Assembly (NCBI RefSeq): GCF_900115545.1 | Contig: NZ_FOWV01000010.1 | Location: forward strand, 95,838-159,837 | Length of the DNA: 64,000 nucleotides | From: Ralstonia sp. NFACC01 | Lineage (GTDB): Bacteria; Pseudomonadota; Gammaproteobacteria; Burkholderiales; Burkholderiaceae | Reading direction: 5' to 3' | In this document: positions 18,679-29,496 of the stretch, in pieces | Layout of the letters: each line of letters starts with the position of its first letter | Numbering within the stretch: the first letter of the stretch is position 1 | Notes under the pieces: model-generated | Database searches by the model: none | What the model saw: only the letters and a program-made list of their open reading frames with translations | What the model was told of the DNA's origin: nothing | Position numbers and translations under genes: made by a program

Positions 18679-18704
18679 GTCCCTTCAGGTTCGTGCGATC
18701 ACTC

Positions 18705-20051
18705 CTAGCGGAGCGTCAGGTTTCCCTTGAAATTCGCCTTCTTCATCAAAGACTCGTACTGCTGAGACATCACGTAGGACTGCACTTGCGCCATGAAGTC
18801 CATCGTGACAACCACGATGATCAACAGGGATGTCCCACCAAAGTAGAACGGCACATTCCAGCGCAGTACCAAGAACTCCGGCAACAGACACACCAGCGTG
18901 ATGTAGATCGCACCCGCCAGGGTCAAACGCACCAGAATCTTGTCGATATACCGCGTGGTTTGCTCGCCCGGACGGATGCCCGGAATGAACGCCCCACTCT
19001 TCTTCAGGTTATCCGCCACCTCGCGGCTGTTATAGACCAGCGCGGTGTAGAAGAAACAGAAGAAGATGATCGCCGCCGCATACAGCAGGATGTACACCGG
19101 CTGACCCGGCGACAGCGTCGCTGCCAGATCCTTGACGACCCGTGCGACCGGATTCGTCGAGTTACCGGCTGTAAACCAGCCCGCGATCGTGGCCGGGAAC
19201 AGAATGATCGACGATGCAAAGATCGGCGGAATCACCCCAGCCATATTCAACTTCAGCGGCAGATGCGACGACTGCCCACCATAAATCTTGTTACCAACCT
19301 GCCGCTTGGCGTAGTTGACGAGGATCTTGCGCTGGCCGCGTTCAATGAACACAACCACAAACGTCACCGCACCGATAATCGCCACCACCAGGATCGCTGA
19401 GAAGATTCCCATCGAACCCGTACGCACCAGCTCGAACAACCCGCCGATCGCGTTGGGCAGCCCTGCAGCGATTCCGCCAAAAATGATGATCGAAATCCCG
19501 TTGCCCAGACCACGCTCGGTGATCTGCTCACCCAGCCACATCAGGAACATCGTACCCGTCACCAGCGTAATCACTGCGGTGGCCCGGAACATCAGACCCG
19601 GGTCCAACACCAGACCCGGCTGCGCTTCGAGCGCCACTGCAATCCCAAGCGCCTGGAACGTTGCCAGGACGACCGTACCGTAGCGCGTGTACTGCGTAAT
19701 CTTGCGCTGGCCGGCTTGACCCTCCTTCTTCAACGATTCCAGCTGCGGCAGCACGATCGTCAGCAGTTGCATGATGATCGACGCCGAGATGTACGGCATG
19801 ATCCCCAACGCAAACACCGTGAAACGCGACAGCGCGCCGCCGGAGAACAGGTTGAACATCCCGAGGATGCCGCCCGACTGCCGTTGGAAAAGCTGCGCCA
19901 GTTGATCCGGATCGATACCCGGCACAGGAATGTGCGCGCCGATCCGGTACACCAGCAATGCCAGAACCAGGAACACCAGCCGACGGCGAAGATCGCCGTA
20001 CTTGGCCGTGTTCTTGGCCTGGGCCATCACATTAGGTTTCGCCGTGGCCAA
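18705..20051 (-). CDS. secY: Preprotein translocase subunit SecY
   Basis: SecY is the channel of the SecYEG translocon in the inner membrane. The 448-residue chain shows the expected ten hydrophobic segments, the plug and pore-ring region after [15 protein letters not shown], and cytoplasmic loops with [13 protein letters not shown] and [10 protein letters not shown] that bind ribosomes and SecA. Its partner secE lies in this window at 62821-63201. Confidence 0.98.
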   Translation of the reverse strand: MATAKPNVMAQAKNTAKYGDLRRRLVFLVLALLVYRIGAHIPVPGIDPDQLAQLFQRQSGGILGMFNLFSGGALSRFTVFALGIMPYISASIIMQLLTIVLPQLESLKKEGQAGQRKITQYTRYGTVVLATFQALGIAVALEAQPGLVLDPGLMFRATAVITLVTGTMFLMWLGEQITERGLGNGISIIIFGGIAAGLPNAIGGLFELVRTGSMGIFSAILVVAIIGAVTFVVVFIERGQRKILVNYAKRQVGNKIYGGQSSHLPLKLNMAGVIPPIFASSIILFPATIAGWFTAGNSTNPVARVVKDLAATLSPGQPVYILLYAAAIIFFCFFYTALVYNSREVADNLKKSGAFIPGIRPGEQTTRYIDKILVRLTLAGAIYITLVCLLPEFLVLRWNVPFYFGGTSLLIIVVVTMDFMAQVQSYVMSQQYESLMKKANFKGNLTLR

Positions 20052-20084
20052 ACGGATGCTCCGTCAACGTGAAACAGCAGGCTA

Positions 20085-20516
20085 TTAGGCCAGCGAGCCA
20101 CCAGCCGCTTCGATTGCAGCTTTCGCCCCAGCCGTCGCGCCGATACCCTTCAGAGTTACCTTCTTGTCGATTTCGCCCGACAGGATCACCTTGGCGCTCT
20201 TGACCATCTCGCCGACGAGGCCGGCTTGCTTGAGGGACAGCAGATCGATTTCTTCGATCGGCAGGCCCGCCAGGTCGCCCAGACGCACTTCAGCGGTGAA
20301 TTCCTTGGTCAGCGAGGTGAAACCGCGCTTGGGCAGACGACGATGCAGGGGCATCTGGCCGCCTTCAAAGCCGACCTTGTGGAAACCACCCGAACGCGAC
20401 TTCTGACCCTTGTGACCACGACCAGCCGTCTTGCCCAGGCCCGAGCCAATACCGCGACCAACGCGGCGCTTGGCGTGCTTGGAGCCGGCTGCCGGCTTCA
20501 GGTTATTCAGTTGCAT
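20085..20516 (-). CDS. rplO: 50S ribosomal protein L15
   Basis: L15 is a late-assembly large-subunit protein with a long N-terminal extension that threads into 23S rRNA. The 143 residues begin [20 protein letters not shown], with the glycine-rich [19 protein letters not shown] typical of the family. It precedes secY by 33 nt. Confidence 0.98.
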   Translation of the reverse strand: MQLNNLKPAAGSKHAKRRVGRGIGSGLGKTAGRGHKGQKSRSGGFHKVGFEGGQMPLHRRLPKRGFTSLTKEFTAEVRLGDLAGLPIEEIDLLSLKQAGLVGEMVKSAKVILSGEIDKKVTLKGIGATAGAKAAIEAAGGSLA

Positions 20517-20534
20517 GCTCTTCTCCGTCTTGCC

Positions 20535-20717
20535 TTAGCCGATGACCTTGACCAGGTAGGACACCTTGTTGATCATGCCGCGCACTGCGGGCGTGTCCTG
20601 CAATTCGGACACCGAGTTCATGCGGCGCAGGCCCAGGCCGCGCACCGTGGCGCGGTGGTCTTCGCGCGTACCGATCAGGCTGCGCACGAGTTGGACTTTC
20701 ACGGTTTTCTGCGACAT
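20535..20717 (-). CDS. rpmD: 50S ribosomal protein L30
   Basis: The 60-residue L30 starts [17 protein letters not shown] and carries the family stretch [18 protein letters not shown] at 20717 is preferred over an in-frame GTG at 20726 because it matches family length. It lies between rpsE and rplO. Confidence 0.97.
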   Translation of the reverse strand: MSQKTVKVQLVRSLIGTREDHRATVRGLGLRRMNSVSELQDTPAVRGMINKVSYLVKVIG

Positions 20718-20739
20718 ATCGTTCACCTATCCCTTCGGC

Positions 20740-21258
20740 TTAGCCGAGGATCTCTTCGACCGACTTGCCACGCTTGGCGGCAACTTCGGCCGGGGTGCTC
20801 ATCTTGCGCAGGCCATCCAGCGTTGCGCGCACCATGTTGTAAGGATTGGTCGAACCGTGCGACTTGGTCACGATGTTCGTCACGCCCATCACTTCGAAGA
20901 TGGCGCGCATCGGGCCGCCGGCGATCACGCCAGTACCGTCCTTCGCGGGCATCATCTGCACCTTTGCGGCGCCATGCTTGCCAACCACTTCGTGCTGCAG
21001 CGTACCGTTCTTCAGCGGGACCTTGACCATCTTGCGACGGGCTTCGTCCATCGCCTTCTGCACGGCCACCGGGACTTCCTTAGCCTTACCCTTGCCCATG
21101 CCGATACGGCCGTCGCCGTCGCCGACCACAGTCAGAGCAGCGAAACCGAGAATCCGGCCGCCCTTGACCACCTTGGTCACACGGTTGACCGCGATCATCT
21201 TCTCGCGAAGACCGTCGTCGCGTTCGTCCCCTTGGACCTTAGGTTGAATTTTTGCCAT
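20740..21258 (-). CDS. rpsE: 30S ribosomal protein S5
   Basis: S5 (172 residues) lies at the mRNA entry region and affects decoding accuracy. The N-terminal double-stranded-RNA-binding-like domain includes [20 protein letters not shown]. The VKGGR loop is where spectinomycin-resistance changes occur in other bacteria, and it looks wild type here. Downstream are [11 protein letters not shown] and the C-terminal [19 protein letters not shown]. Confidence 0.98.
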
Positions 21259-21279
21259 GACGATATCCTCTATGCCGGC

Positions 21280-21636
21280 TTAGAACTTCAGGCCAGCTTC
21301 GCGTGCCGCGTCGGCCAGAGCCTTCACGCGACCGTGATAACGGAAACCCGAGCGATCGAACGCCACGGCTTCGATGCCGGCAGCCTTCGCCTTCTCAGCG
21401 ATACGCTTACCCACCAGGGTGGCAGCAGCGGTGTTGCCACCGTTGCCGTTCAGTTCCTTGCGGACTTCGGCTTCCGCCGTCGAGGCCGAAGCCAGGACCT
21501 TGGTGCCATCTTCCGAGAAGACCTGCGCATAAATGTGCAGGTTCGTACGGTGCACAGCCAGACGGGCGACGCTCAGTTCCGCAATTTTCAGGCGGGTCTG
21601 ACGTGCACGGCGCAGACGCGAGTCATTTTTGTTCAT
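21280..21636 (-). CDS. rplR: 50S ribosomal protein L18
   Basis: L18 binds 5S rRNA together with L5. The 118-residue protein begins [18 protein letters not shown], a basic tail, followed by [19 protein letters not shown]. An upstream GTG could add three residues; ATG at 21636 is chosen by comparison with the family. Confidence 0.97.
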   Translation of the reverse strand: MNKNDSRLRRARQTRLKIAELSVARLAVHRTNLHIYAQVFSEDGTKVLASASTAEAEVRKELNGNGGNTAAATLVGKRIAEKAKAAGIEAVAFDRSGFRYHGRVKALADAAREAGLKF

Positions 21637-21647
21637 GATGTGCACCC

Positions 21648-22181
21648 TTACTTCTTCTTGGTTTCCTTCAGGATCACACGCTCATCGGCGTAGCGCACAC
21701 CCTTGCCCTTGTAGGGCTCCGGCGGACGATAACCACGCACTTCAGCGGCGACCTGACCAACTTTTTGCTTGTCCGAACCCTTGATGATGATTTCGGTCTG
21801 CGTCGGCGTTTCCGCCTTCACGCCTTCCGGCATCTCATGGATCACGTCGTGCGAGAAACCGAGTTGCAGTTTCAGAGCGGTGCCCTGAACCGATGCTCGG
21901 TAACCCACGCCGACCAGGTTCAGCTTGCGCTCGAAGCCCGTCGTCACACCCTTGACCATGTTGGCCGTCAGGGCGCGCATCGTACCTTGCAGCGCATTGG
22001 CTTCACGCGACTCATCTGCCGGCGCGAACGTGATCGTGCCGTTGTCGGTGTTGACCTTGACAAGCGAGTGAATCGGCTGCGTCAGGGTGCCCAGCGGGCC
22101 CTTAACGGTCAGCAGACCTCCTGCGAAATTGACTTCAGCGCCCTTGGGCAGCGCGATGGGAGCCTTACCTACGCGAGACAT
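21648..22181 (-). CDS. rplF: 50S ribosomal protein L6
   Basis: L6 (177 residues) stabilises the factor-binding region near the sarcin-ricin loop. It starts [17 protein letters not shown] and ends with the conserved [20 protein letters not shown] segment that contacts 23S rRNA. It lies 11 nt upstream of rplR. Confidence 0.98.
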   Translation of the reverse strand: MSRVGKAPIALPKGAEVNFAGGLLTVKGPLGTLTQPIHSLVKVNTDNGTITFAPADESREANALQGTMRALTANMVKGVTTGFERKLNLVGVGYRASVQGTALKLQLGFSHDVIHEMPEGVKAETPTQTEIIIKGSDKQKVGQVAAEVRGYRPPEPYKGKGVRYADERVILKETKKK

Positions 22182-22193
22182 GGTTCCCCTCCC

Positions 22194-22589
22194 TTAGGCG
22201 ACGTAGCAAATGACTTCGCCACCGACACCGGTTGCGCGGGCGCGGCGGTCCGTCATCAGACCCTGCGGGGTCGAGATGATGGCGACACCCAGGCCGTTCA
22301 TCACTTGCGGGATTTCATTACGGCCCTTATACACACGCAGACCAGGCTTCGAGACGCGCTCCAGGCGCTCGATGACCGGACGGCCAGCGTAGTACTTCAG
22401 ACCAATCGTCAGCGTGGACTTGCCACCCTGCTCGGTCACGGCGAATTCGTCGATGTAGCCCTCGTCCTTCAGGACTTTGGCGATTGCCACCTTCAGCTTC
22501 GACGACGGCATGACCACCGACGCTTTTTCCACCGCTTGCGCGTTGCGGATACGCGTCAGCATATCGGCGATCGGATCGCTCATGCTCAT
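22194..22589 (-). CDS. rpsH: 30S ribosomal protein S8
   Basis: S8 (131 residues) binds the central domain of 16S rRNA and in E. coli represses the spc operon by binding the rplE leader. Motifs include [15 protein letters not shown] at the start and [26 protein letters not shown] at the end. Whether an S8 site exists in this spc operon was not resolved. Confidence 0.98.
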   Translation of the reverse strand: MSMSDPIADMLTRIRNAQAVEKASVVMPSSKLKVAIAKVLKDEGYIDEFAVTEQGGKSTLTIGLKYYAGRPVIERLERVSKPGLRVYKGRNEIPQVMNGLGVAIISTPQGLMTDRRARATGVGGEVICYVA

Positions 22590-22616
22590 ACTGTTTCTCC
22601 TGTAGCCTGTGCGTGA

Positions 22617-22922
22617 TTACCAGCTGGCTTTCGTCAGACCCGGGATCTCGCCCTTGAAGGCGATCTCGCGGAGCTTGTTACGCGCCAGGCCGAACTTACG
22701 GAACGTACCGCGGGGACGACCGGTGATCGAGCAGCGGTTGCGCTGACGAGTCGGATTTGCGTTGCGCGGCAGCGCTTGCAATTTCAGACGCGCTTCGTAG
22801 CGCTCTTCTTCCGACTTGCTTTGGTCGGCCACGATGGCTTCGAGAGCGGCGCGCTTCTCAGCGTACTTGGCCACGAGCTTGGCACGCTTCTTCTCGCGTT
22901 CGATCAGAGACAATTTAGCCAC
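22617..22922 (-). CDS. rpsN: 30S ribosomal protein S14 (zinc-independent form)
   Basis: This is the long, 101-residue S14 of the 30S head. It has only one cysteine ([10 protein letters not shown]) and lacks the two CxxC pairs of the zinc-binding short form, so it does not need zinc. The end [19 protein letters not shown] is conserved. Confidence 0.98.
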   Translation of the reverse strand: MAKLSLIEREKKRAKLVAKYAEKRAALEAIVADQSKSEEERYEARLKLQALPRNANPTRQRNRCSITGRPRGTFRKFGLARNKLREIAFKGEIPGLTKASW

Positions 22923-22931
22923 GGTAACCCC

Positions 22932-23474
22932 TTAATTACGGAACGGGAACTTGAACGCGTTGAGGAGCGCCTTCGCTTCCTCATCGTTCTTCGCAGTCGT
23001 CGTGATGCTGATGTTCAGACCACGGAGTGCGTCGATCTTGTCGTATTCGATCTCGGGGAAAATGATCTGCTCTTTCACACCGATGTTGTAGTTGCCACGA
23101 CCGTCGAACGCCTTGCCGGACACGCCACGGAAGTCGCGCACGCGGGGCAGCGACACAGTGATGAAGCGATCCAGGAATTCGTACATGCGTTGGCCACGCA
23201 GCGTGACCATCGTGCCGATCGGGTAACCCTGGCGAATCTTGAAGCCGGCGATAGCCTTGCGGGCCTTCGTCACGATCGGCTTTTGGCCAGCGATCTTGAT
23301 CAGGTCGCCCGTGGCGTGCTCAATGACTTTCTTGTCATTAATAGCTTCGCCAAGACCCATGTTCAGAGTGATCTTGGTGATGCGCGGCACTTCCATCACG
23401 GACTTGTAGCCAAACTGCTTGATCAGTTCGGGCACAACCTTCTCTTTGTAAAACTCTTGCAGACGTGCAGTCAT
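22932..23474 (-). CDS. rplE: 50S ribosomal protein L5
   Basis: L5 (180 residues) binds 5S rRNA and makes a bridge to S13. ATG at 23474 ([17 protein letters not shown]) is used; the frame could extend upstream into rplX, but that would not match the family. Conserved parts include [18 protein letters not shown] and [15 protein letters not shown]. Confidence 0.98.
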   Translation of the reverse strand: MTARLQEFYKEKVVPELIKQFGYKSVMEVPRITKITLNMGLGEAINDKKVIEHATGDLIKIAGQKPIVTKARKAIAGFKIRQGYPIGTMVTLRGQRMYEFLDRFITVSLPRVRDFRGVSGKAFDGRGNYNIGVKEQIIFPEIEYDKIDALRGLNISITTTAKNDEEAKALLNAFKFPFRN

Positions 23475-23500
23475 GCTCAACTCCTCTCTATTGCCCAGAA

Positions 23501-23809
23501 TCAAGCGCCGACGGCAGCACCGGTGGTCTTCAGCACGCGCGTCTTCACGCCGCCTTCAACCTTGATGCCGACGCGCGACGGCTTGCCATTGGCATCCACG
23601 AGCGCAACGTTCGAAATATGGATGGGCATGACCTTGTCGACCACACCACCCGTGGTACCCAGCATCGGGTTCGGGCGCACGTGCTTCTTGGCAACGTTCA
23701 CGCCTTCAACCGTCACATGCTCGGGGAGCACGGCCAGCACAGTACCTTGCTTGCCCTTGTCTTTACCGGTACGGACGATGACGCGATCGCCCTTGCGAAT
23801 CTTGTTCAT
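23501..23809 (-). CDS. rplX: 50S ribosomal protein L24
   Basis: L24 (102 residues) is an assembly initiator near the exit tunnel. It has a KOW motif near its start ([18 protein letters not shown]) and continues with [15 protein letters not shown]. It lies between rplN and rplE with short spacers. Confidence 0.98.
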   Translation of the reverse strand: MNKIRKGDRVIVRTGKDKGKQGTVLAVLPEHVTVEGVNVAKKHVRPNPMLGTTGGVVDKVMPIHISNVALVDANGKPSRVGIKVEGGVKTRVLKTTGAAVGA

Positions 23810-23820
23810 GCGGCCTCCGA

Positions 23821-24189
23821 TTACAGCACTTCCGGCGCGAGCGACACGATCTTCATGAAGCGCTCGGTACGGAGTTCGCGAGTGACCGGCCCGAAAATGC
23901 GGGTGCCGATCGGCTCAAGCTTGGTGTTCAGCAGCACGGCGGCATTGCCGTCGAACTTGATGAGCGAACCGTCAGGACGGCGCACGCCCTTGGCGGTACG
24001 CACCACCACGGCGTTGTAAATATCGCCCTTCTTCACGCGACCACGCGGGGCAGCATCCTTGACGCTGACCTTGATGATGTCGCCGACGCTGGCGTAGCGG
24101 CGCTTCGAACCGCCCAGCACCTTGATGCACATGACTTCACGCGCACCCGTGTTATCGGCCACTTCGAGCCGGCTTTCTGTCTGAATCAT
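23821..24189 (-). CDS. rplN: 50S ribosomal protein L14
   Basis: L14 (122 residues) makes an intersubunit bridge with 16S rRNA. It starts [20 protein letters not shown] and contains [13 protein letters not shown] and [10 protein letters not shown]. It is the first gene of the spc-type transcription unit: a strong promoter lies about 217 nt upstream of its start codon. The open frame extends into that leader, but ATG at 24189 is the family start. Confidence 0.98.
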   Translation of the reverse strand: MIQTESRLEVADNTGAREVMCIKVLGGSKRRYASVGDIIKVSVKDAAPRGRVKKGDIYNAVVVRTAKGVRRPDGSLIKFDGNAAVLLNTKLEPIGTRIFGPVTRELRTERFMKIVSLAPEVL

Positions 24190-24405
24190 GGTGTTCTCGT
24201 CCCAACTTAATTCGCCAAACGCACAATGCGCAGAGGCGATCAGTCTTGGTCCCGCCGGCTGCTGGCATTGCGCCAACTGCGATTGGGTTGATCAACTTGA
24301 AGTCGGTAGCTGCCCGACGGCGATTGCCGCCTGGCCCATTCGCTTTTCCCCTCACCCGAGCCACCAGCGGATTTGCTGGCCACCCTCTTAAAGGGAAAGA
24401 CCGAG

Positions 24406-24433
24406 ACTATATCACATAATCTCGGCCTTGCAA
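24406..24433 (-). promoter_or_regulatory. Sigma-70-type promoter for the rplN (spc) operon
   Basis: On the minus strand TTGCAA (24433-24428) and TATAGT (24411-24406) are separated by 16 nt. The site lies in the 267-nt spacer between rpsQ and rplN. A small hairpin (CAACAGC/GCTGTTG) just before it and a CCGAGA/TCTCGG stem over the -10 may damp read-through from upstream. The position matches the separate spc promoter of E. coli. Confidence 0.7.
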
Positions 24434-24456
24434 CAGCAAACTAGTCCGCTGTTGTT

Positions 24457-24726
24457 TTAGATCACGCGTGCAGCTTCAAGCAGACGCGACACCACCCACG
24501 ACTTCGTGCGGGACAGCGGACGCGATTCCGTGATCTCAACCTTGTCGCCTTCGTTGTACTGGTTGGCTTCGTCGTGCGCGTGGTACTTCTTCGAGCGCAC
24601 CACGTACTTGCCGTACAGCGGATGCTTGACGCGGTTTTCGATCAGGACCGTGACGGTCTTGTCCATCTTGTTGCTGACAACGCGACCGACGAGCGTGCGC
24701 TTCAGGGACGTTGCGGCTTCAGTCAT
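24457..24726 (-). CDS. rpsQ: 30S ribosomal protein S17
   Basis: S17 (89 residues) is an OB-fold primary binder of 16S rRNA helix 11. Motifs: [38 protein letters not shown] and [11 protein letters not shown]. It overlaps the rpmC stop by 4 nt (ATGA), implying translational coupling. It is the last gene before the spc promoter. Confidence 0.98.
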   Translation of the reverse strand: MTEAATSLKRTLVGRVVSNKMDKTVTVLIENRVKHPLYGKYVVRSKKYHAHDEANQYNEGDKVEITESRPLSRTKSWVVSRLLEAARVI

Positions 24727-24917
24727 TTCTGGTTCCCCTTCTGGCCCAGCACGGTGCGGACACGCGCAATGTCACGACGCACCTTCTTCAGCTGGCTGGT
24801 GTTCTGCAGCTGTTGCGTCGCTTTTTGCATGCGCAGGCCAAATTGGGCCTTCAGCAGCTCGGAGAGCTCCTGGTTCAGCCCGGCGACATCTTTGTCGCGC
24901 AGTTCGGATGCTTTCAT
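24723..24917 (-). CDS. rpmC: 50S ribosomal protein L29
   Basis: L29 (64 residues) lies at the exit tunnel next to L23 and helps bind trigger factor and SRP. It reads [18 protein letters not shown] with [15 protein letters not shown]. It lies 12 nt after rplP. Confidence 0.97.
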   Translation of the reverse strand: MKASELRDKDVAGLNQELSELLKAQFGLRMQKATQQLQNTSQLKKVRRDIARVRTVLGQKGNQK

Positions 24918-24929
24918 GGTGTGTGCTCC

Positions 24930-25346
24930 TTACGTTCCGACCTGACGCACCACGAAACTGGTCGCGATCGGCAGCTTGGCAGCAGCCAGGCGGAATGCCT
25001 CGCGTGCCAGTTCTTCGCCAACGCCGTCCATTTCGTACAGCATCTTGCCCGGCTGAATTTCAGCCACGTAGTATTCCGGGTTGCCCTTACCGTTACCCAT
25101 ACGGACTTCGGCAGGCTTCTTCGAGATCGGCTTGTCCGGGAAAATCCGGATCCAAATGCGGCCGCCACGCTTGATGTGACGGGTCATCGCACGACGCGCC
25201 GACTCAATCTGACGCGCGGTCAGACGGCCACGGCCCATCGCCTTCAGACCGAACTCGCCGAACGAGACTGCGTTGCCGCGCGTCGCGATACCGGTGTTAC
25301 GGCCCTTCTGCTCCTTGCGGTACTTCCTGCGCTTAGGTTGCAGCAT
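24930..25346 (-). CDS. rplP: 50S ribosomal protein L16
   Basis: L16 (138 residues) helps position A-site tRNA near the peptidyl-transferase centre. It begins [19 protein letters not shown] and has the [27 protein letters not shown] stretch. It lies 2 nt after the rpsC stop. Confidence 0.98.
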   Translation of the reverse strand: MLQPKRRKYRKEQKGRNTGIATRGNAVSFGEFGLKAMGRGRLTARQIESARRAMTRHIKRGGRIWIRIFPDKPISKKPAEVRMGNGKGNPEYYVAEIQPGKMLYEMDGVGEELAREAFRLAAAKLPIATSFVVRQVGT

Positions 25347-25348
25347 GT

Positions 25349-26137
25349 TTATTCTCCAGTCTTGGCGTCGGCGCCACGACGGGCACCTGCACCAGCACCG
25401 CGGCGCTGACCGGCCGGGCGACCTTCGCCCTCACGGCGACGACCTTCCGGGCGACCCGGACGCTTGCGACGCTCTTCTTGCGGCTCCTCCACTACGGGTG
25501 CGTCGTTGCGACCGAGATGGTCACCCTTGTACACCCACACCTTGACACCGATGATGCCGTAGGTGGTTTCCGCTTCGGAGAAACCGTAGTCGATATCGGC
25601 ACGCAGCGTGTGCAGGGGCACACGGCCTTCGCGGTACCACTCGGTACGGGCGATTTCGATGCCGTTCAGACGACCCGAGCTCATGATCTTGATGCCTTGG
25701 GCACCCAGACGCATCGCATTCTGCATCGCGCGCTTCATTGCGCGACGGAACATGATGCGGCGCTCCAGCTGCTGCGTGATCGAATCGGCAATCAGCTGTG
25801 CATCGACTTCTGGCTTGCGGATTTCTTCGATGTTCACGTGCACGGGCACGCCCATGCGGCGCTGCAGCTCAGCCTTCAGCAGTTCGATGTCCTCGCCTTT
25901 CTTGCCGATCACCACGCCCGGACGCGAGCTGTAAATGGTGATACGAGCATTCTTGGCCGGACGCTCGATGACCACGCGGCCCACCGATGCGTTCTTCAGC
26001 TTCTTCTTCAGAAACTCGCGAACCTCGATGTCTTCCTTGAGCATGCCGGCAAACTGGGTGTTGCTCGCGTACCAGCGCGACGCCCAGTTACGGCTGACAG
26101 CCAGACGGAAGCCAGTCGGATGAATCTTCTGTCCCAT
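25349..26137 (-). CDS. rpsC: 30S ribosomal protein S3
   Basis: S3 (262 residues) forms part of the mRNA entry tunnel and helicase. It has an N-terminal KH domain ([16 protein letters not shown]) and a C-terminal domain with [22 protein letters not shown] charged Arg/Gly/Glu-rich tail of about 50 residues makes it longer than E. coli S3 (233), which is common in Burkholderiales. Confidence 0.98.
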   Translation of the reverse strand: MGQKIHPTGFRLAVSRNWASRWYASNTQFAGMLKEDIEVREFLKKKLKNASVGRVVIERPAKNARITIYSSRPGVVIGKKGEDIELLKAELQRRMGVPVHVNIEEIRKPEVDAQLIADSITQQLERRIMFRRAMKRAMQNAMRLGAQGIKIMSSGRLNGIEIARTEWYREGRVPLHTLRADIDYGFSEAETTYGIIGVKVWVYKGDHLGRNDAPVVEEPQEERRKRPGRPEGRRREGEGRPAGQRRGAGAGARRGADAKTGE

Positions 26138-26146
26138 CGTGACCCC

Positions 26147-26476
26147 TTAGTTGCCCAGCGTCACAGTGATGTGACAGGTTTGTTTCTCGATGCGGTTGCC
26201 ACGGCCCTTCGCACGCGCAGTGAAGCGCTTGAGCGACGTGGCCTTGTCGATGTAGATCGACTTGACCTTCAGCTCGTCGATATCGGCGCCTTCATTGTGC
26301 TCGGCGTTCGCGATAGCGGACTCAACCACCTTCTTCACGATGCCAGCCGCCTTCTTCGGGCTGAACGTCAGCACGTTGAGCGCGCGCTCGATCGACAGGC
26401 CGCGAATCTGGTCAGCAACCAGGCGCGTCTTCTGTGCAGAGATACGGGCGCCGCGATGAATCGCTTTAACTTCCAT
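26147..26476 (-). CDS. rplV: 50S ribosomal protein L22
   Basis: L22 (109 residues) lines the exit tunnel with a long beta-hairpin, part of the macrolide-affected constriction. The family parts are [19 protein letters not shown] and the hairpin [20 protein letters not shown]. No hairpin deletion or duplication typical of macrolide resistance is seen. Confidence 0.98.
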   Translation of the reverse strand: MEVKAIHRGARISAQKTRLVADQIRGLSIERALNVLTFSPKKAAGIVKKVVESAIANAEHNEGADIDELKVKSIYIDKATSLKRFTARAKGRGNRIEKQTCHITVTLGN

Positions 26477-26485
26477 GATTGCCCC

Positions 26486-26761
26486 TTATCGCTTCGCTTT
26501 CTTGTCGGCAGCGTGGCCCTTGAACGTACGCGTGAGCGCAAATTCGCCGAGCTTGTGGCCAACCATGTTTTCCGTGACATACACGGGCACGTGCTGACGA
26601 CCGTTGTGAACGGCAATCGTCAGGCCGATGAAGTCCGGCAGAATGGTCGAACGACGCGACCAAGTCTTGATGGGCTTCTTGTCCTTCGTCTGCACCGCCG
26701 CCTCAACCTTCTTCAGCAGGTGGGCGTCAATGAAAGGACCCTTTTTTACGGAACGAGTCAT
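26486..26761 (-). CDS. rpsS: 30S ribosomal protein S19
   Basis: S19 (91 residues) in the 30S head pairs with S13. It starts [20 protein letters not shown] and has the conserved [22 protein letters not shown] and [15 protein letters not shown]. It lies between rplB and rplV. Confidence 0.98.
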   Translation of the reverse strand: MTRSVKKGPFIDAHLLKKVEAAVQTKDKKPIKTWSRRSTILPDFIGLTIAVHNGRQHVPVYVTENMVGHKLGEFALTRTFKGHAADKKAKR

Positions 26762-26782
26762 ATCTAAGCTCCTACCTACCGA

Positions 26783-27613
26783 TTAACGCTTGTGACGGCG
26801 CTGAACGATCATGCTGTCAGTGCGCTTGTTACGACGGGTGCGGTAGCCCTTGGTCGGCGTGCCCCACGGGGACACCGGATCACGGCCAGCAGCAGTCTTA
26901 CCTTCACCACCACCATGCGGGTGATCGACCGGGTTCATCACCACACCGCGAACGGTCGGGCGAATACCGCGCCAACGGGTTGCACCGGCCTTGCCGATCT
27001 GGCGCAGGCTGTGCTCTTCGTTGCCGACTTCACCGATGGTCGCGCGGCACTCGATGTGCACGCGGCGCACTTCACCCGAGCGCAGGCGCACTTGAGCGTA
27101 GATGCCTTCGCGAGCCAGCAGCACGGCGGACGTGCCGGCCGAACGGGCAACTTGAGCACCCTTGCCCGGCAGGATTTCCACGCAGTGGATCGTCGTACCG
27201 ACCGGAATGTTGCGGATCGGCAGGTTGTTACCGGCCTTGATCGGCGCTTCCGAGCCGTTAGCGATGGCTTGGCCAACCACAGCGCCCTTCGGGGCGATGA
27301 TGTAGCGGCGCTCGCCGTCAGCGAACAGCACGAGCGCGATGTTGGCGCTACGGTTCGGGTCGTATTCCAGGCGTTCGATCTTGGCCGGGATACCGTCCTT
27401 ATCGTTACGCTTGAAGTCGACGACGCGATAGTGATGCTTGTGACCACCGCCCTTGTGACGGGTGGTGATGTGGCCGTTGTTGTTACGACCCGACTTCTGG
27501 ATTTGCTTTTCCAGCAGCGGAGCGTGCGGCGCGCCCTTGTGAAGGTCGGGGTTAACGACCTTCACCATCGAGCGGCGGCCCGGCGATGTCGGCTTGGTTT
27601 TGACGAGTGCCAT
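26783..27613 (-). CDS. rplB: 50S ribosomal protein L2
   Basis: L2 (276 residues) is essential for subunit joining and the peptidyl-transferase centre. The segment [14 protein letters not shown] near residue 225 holds the conserved histidine implicated in peptidyl transfer. The N-terminus ([19 protein letters not shown]) and C-terminal [12 protein letters not shown] are typical. Confidence 0.98.
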   Translation of the reverse strand: MALVKTKPTSPGRRSMVKVVNPDLHKGAPHAPLLEKQIQKSGRNNNGHITTRHKGGGHKHHYRVVDFKRNDKDGIPAKIERLEYDPNRSANIALVLFADGERRYIIAPKGAVVGQAIANGSEAPIKAGNNLPIRNIPVGTTIHCVEILPGKGAQVARSAGTSAVLLAREGIYAQVRLRSGEVRRVHIECRATIGEVGNEEHSLRQIGKAGATRWRGIRPTVRGVVMNPVDHPHGGGEGKTAAGRDPVSPWGTPTKGYRTRRNKRTDSMIVQRRHKR

Positions 27614-27615
27614 GA

Positions 27616-27930
27616 TTACTTGGCCTCCGCTTCAAAATTGATTTCCTGGCCCGGCTTCAGCGAAACATAGGCCTTCTTCACGTGGTCACGGCGACCCATG
27701 AAGCGACCGAAGCGCTTTTGCTTGCCCTTCTGGTTCAGGATCTGGACGGACTCGACCTCGACCTTGAACAGCAGTTCGACAGCAGCCTTCACTTCGCCTT
27801 TGTTGGCGTCGCGAGCCACTTCGAACACGACCTGCTCGTTCTTCTCGGCCACCAGGGTTGCCTTTTCAGACACCACAGGCGCCAGCAGCACCTGCATCAG
27901 GCGATGGTCGTTCTTGGCAACTTGCGTCAT
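27616..27930 (-). CDS. rplW: 50S ribosomal protein L23
   Basis: L23 (104 residues) is the main docking site for trigger factor and SRP at the tunnel exit. Typical parts are [34 protein letters not shown] and the RNA-binding loop [19 protein letters not shown]. Its start overlaps the rplD stop by 4 nt. Confidence 0.97.
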   Translation of the reverse strand: MTQVAKNDHRLMQVLLAPVVSEKATLVAEKNEQVVFEVARDANKGEVKAAVELLFKVEVESVQILNQKGKQKRFGRFMGRRDHVKKAYVSLKPGQEINFEAEAK

Positions 27931-28547
27931 TTCAGCAACTCCTCGATCTGCGCGACGGCTGCCTTGGTCACGAGCACCTTCTTGTAGTGCACGAGCGACA
28001 GCGGGTCGGCGTGACGCGGCTCAACCACGAGCACGTGCGCCAGGTTGCGCGATGCCAGGAAGAGGTTTTCGTCCAGGTTATCGGTAATCACGAGCACCGA
28101 ATCCAGGCCCATGGCGCGGAACTTGTCGGCCAGCAGCTTGGTTTTGGGCGCGTCGACGGACAGGCTGTCAACGACGTTGATGCGACCTTCACGGGCAAGC
28201 TGCGAATAAATCGAGCGCATGCCGGCGCGGTACATCTTCTTGTTGACCTTCTGCGAGAAGTTTTCTTCCGGGCTATTCGGGAAGATACGACCACCCCCGC
28301 GCCACAGCGGAGAGGAGCTCATACCTGCACGGGCGCGGCCCGTACCCTTTTGACGCCACGGCTTCTTGGTCGTGTGCTTGACCTCTTCACGGTCCTTCTG
28401 CTTACGGTTACCGCTGCGAGCGTTGGCCTGGTAAGCGACGACGACTTGGTGAACGAGGGCTTCGTTGTAGTCACGGCCGAACACTTCCGGCGAGGCAGCA
28501 ACGCCGGCGCCGAGTTGACCGTTGTCCTGGAGCAGCTTCAGTTCCAT
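27927..28547 (-). CDS. rplD: 50S ribosomal protein L4
   Basis: L4 (206 residues) reaches into the exit tunnel with a long loop (about residues 45-100: [27 protein letters not shown]). In E. coli it also autoregulates the S10 operon. No L4 target leader was identified here, and the operon start differs from E. coli (see the rplC promoter). Confidence 0.98.
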   Translation of the reverse strand: MELKLLQDNGQLGAGVAASPEVFGRDYNEALVHQVVVAYQANARSGNRKQKDREEVKHTTKKPWRQKGTGRARAGMSSSPLWRGGGRIFPNSPEENFSQKVNKKMYRAGMRSIYSQLAREGRINVVDSLSVDAPKTKLLADKFRAMGLDSVLVITDNLDENLFLASRNLAHVLVVEPRHADPLSLVHYKKVLVTKAAVAQIEELLK

Positions 28548-28558
28548 GCGTTTGCTCC

Positions 28559-29212
28559 TTATGCCTTCTTGGCGCGGGCCTTCACGGCCGGCGTGACGAT
28601 GACTTGACCGCCCTTGGCGCCCGGAATCGCACCCTTGACCAGCAGCAGCTTGCGTTCTGCATCGATCTTGGCGATTTCCAGATTCTGAACGGTACGGGTG
28701 ACGTCACCCATATGACCGGTCATGCGCTTACCCGGGAACACGCGGCCCGGATCCTGCGCCATACCGATCGAGCCCGGCACGTTGTGCGAGCGCGAGTTAC
28801 CGTGCGAGGCGCGACCCGACGAGAAGTGGTAACGCTTGATGGTACCGGCGTAGCCCTTACCAATCGTCACACCCTGGACGTCGATCTTCTGACCGACTTC
28901 AAACAGGTCGACGCTGATGTTCGCACCAGGCTGGAATTCAGCGGCACGAGCGGCATCCACTCGGAATTCTTTGATGACTTCGCCCGCTTCCACGCCGGCT
29001 TTGGCGAGATGACCCGCCAGCGGCTTGGTGACGCGGCTGGCGCGTCGGGTGCCGAAGGTGACTTGAACCGCGGTATAACCGTCGGTCTCGTCCGTCTTGA
29101 TTTGCGTCACGCGGTTGTCGCCGACCTCGAGCACGGTGACGGGAATCGAATCACCGTCGTCCGTGAAAATACGGGTCATGCCAACCTTGCGACCTACAAG
29201 GCCAAGGCTCAT
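28559..29212 (-). CDS. rplC: 50S ribosomal protein L3
   Basis: L3 (217 residues) initiates large-subunit assembly and reaches the peptidyl-transferase centre. Two in-frame ATGs exist; the one at 29212 ([16 protein letters not shown]) is chosen because GGAG lies 7 nt before it. The central loop [23 protein letters not shown] contains the glutamine-methylation region of the family, although the position usually modified was not resolved. It is the first gene after the promoter at 29344-29372. Confidence 0.97.
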   Translation of the reverse strand: MSLGLVGRKVGMTRIFTDDGDSIPVTVLEVGDNRVTQIKTDETDGYTAVQVTFGTRRASRVTKPLAGHLAKAGVEAGEVIKEFRVDAARAAEFQPGANISVDLFEVGQKIDVQGVTIGKGYAGTIKRYHFSSGRASHGNSRSHNVPGSIGMAQDPGRVFPGKRMTGHMGDVTRTVQNLEIAKIDAERKLLLVKGAIPGAKGGQVIVTPAVKARAKKA

Positions 29213-29343
29213 GGTTTGCTCCATTCCCAGCTGCGATTGGCCGGGGCTGATTGATACTACGAATCTTGAACTGGACTGCGCCTAAAGAGACAGCGCGAGG
29301 CCAAATGGCCAGCCCACTCCCCTGACTAAAGGGGTAGCCCTAC

Positions 29344-29372
29344 AATATATCCGGGTTACGGACAATATGCAA
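29344..29372 (-). promoter_or_regulatory. Sigma-70-type promoter for the rplC operon
   Basis: On the minus strand TTGCAT (29372-29367) and TATATT (29349-29344) are separated by 17 nt. It lies about 130 nt upstream of rplC and after the rpsJ terminator, so rplC leads its own transcription unit. Confidence 0.75.
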
Positions 29373-29426
29373 GAGCGATTGCCAGATGCGGGCCGGGGCA
29401 TCGTGTGCAATGCAACATTCGGCGCC

Positions 29427-29457
29427 AAAAGCAAAACGGCGAGCACTTGGCTCGCCG
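29427..29457 (-). terminator. Rho-independent terminator after rpsJ
   Basis: On the minus strand CGGCGAG/CTCGCCG with a 7-nt loop is followed by TTTTGCTTTT. It lies about 40 nt after the rpsJ stop and separates the str-rpsJ unit from the rplC unit. Confidence 0.85.
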
Positions 29458-29496
29458 CTTGCCCGTTACCGGAGTAATCCGGCAGCGTTGTGTTGC

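Noticed and set aside
18679..18704. Promoter between secY and infA
   Set aside because: The 26-nt spacer shows only a ribosome-binding region. Co-transcription is the simpler reading.
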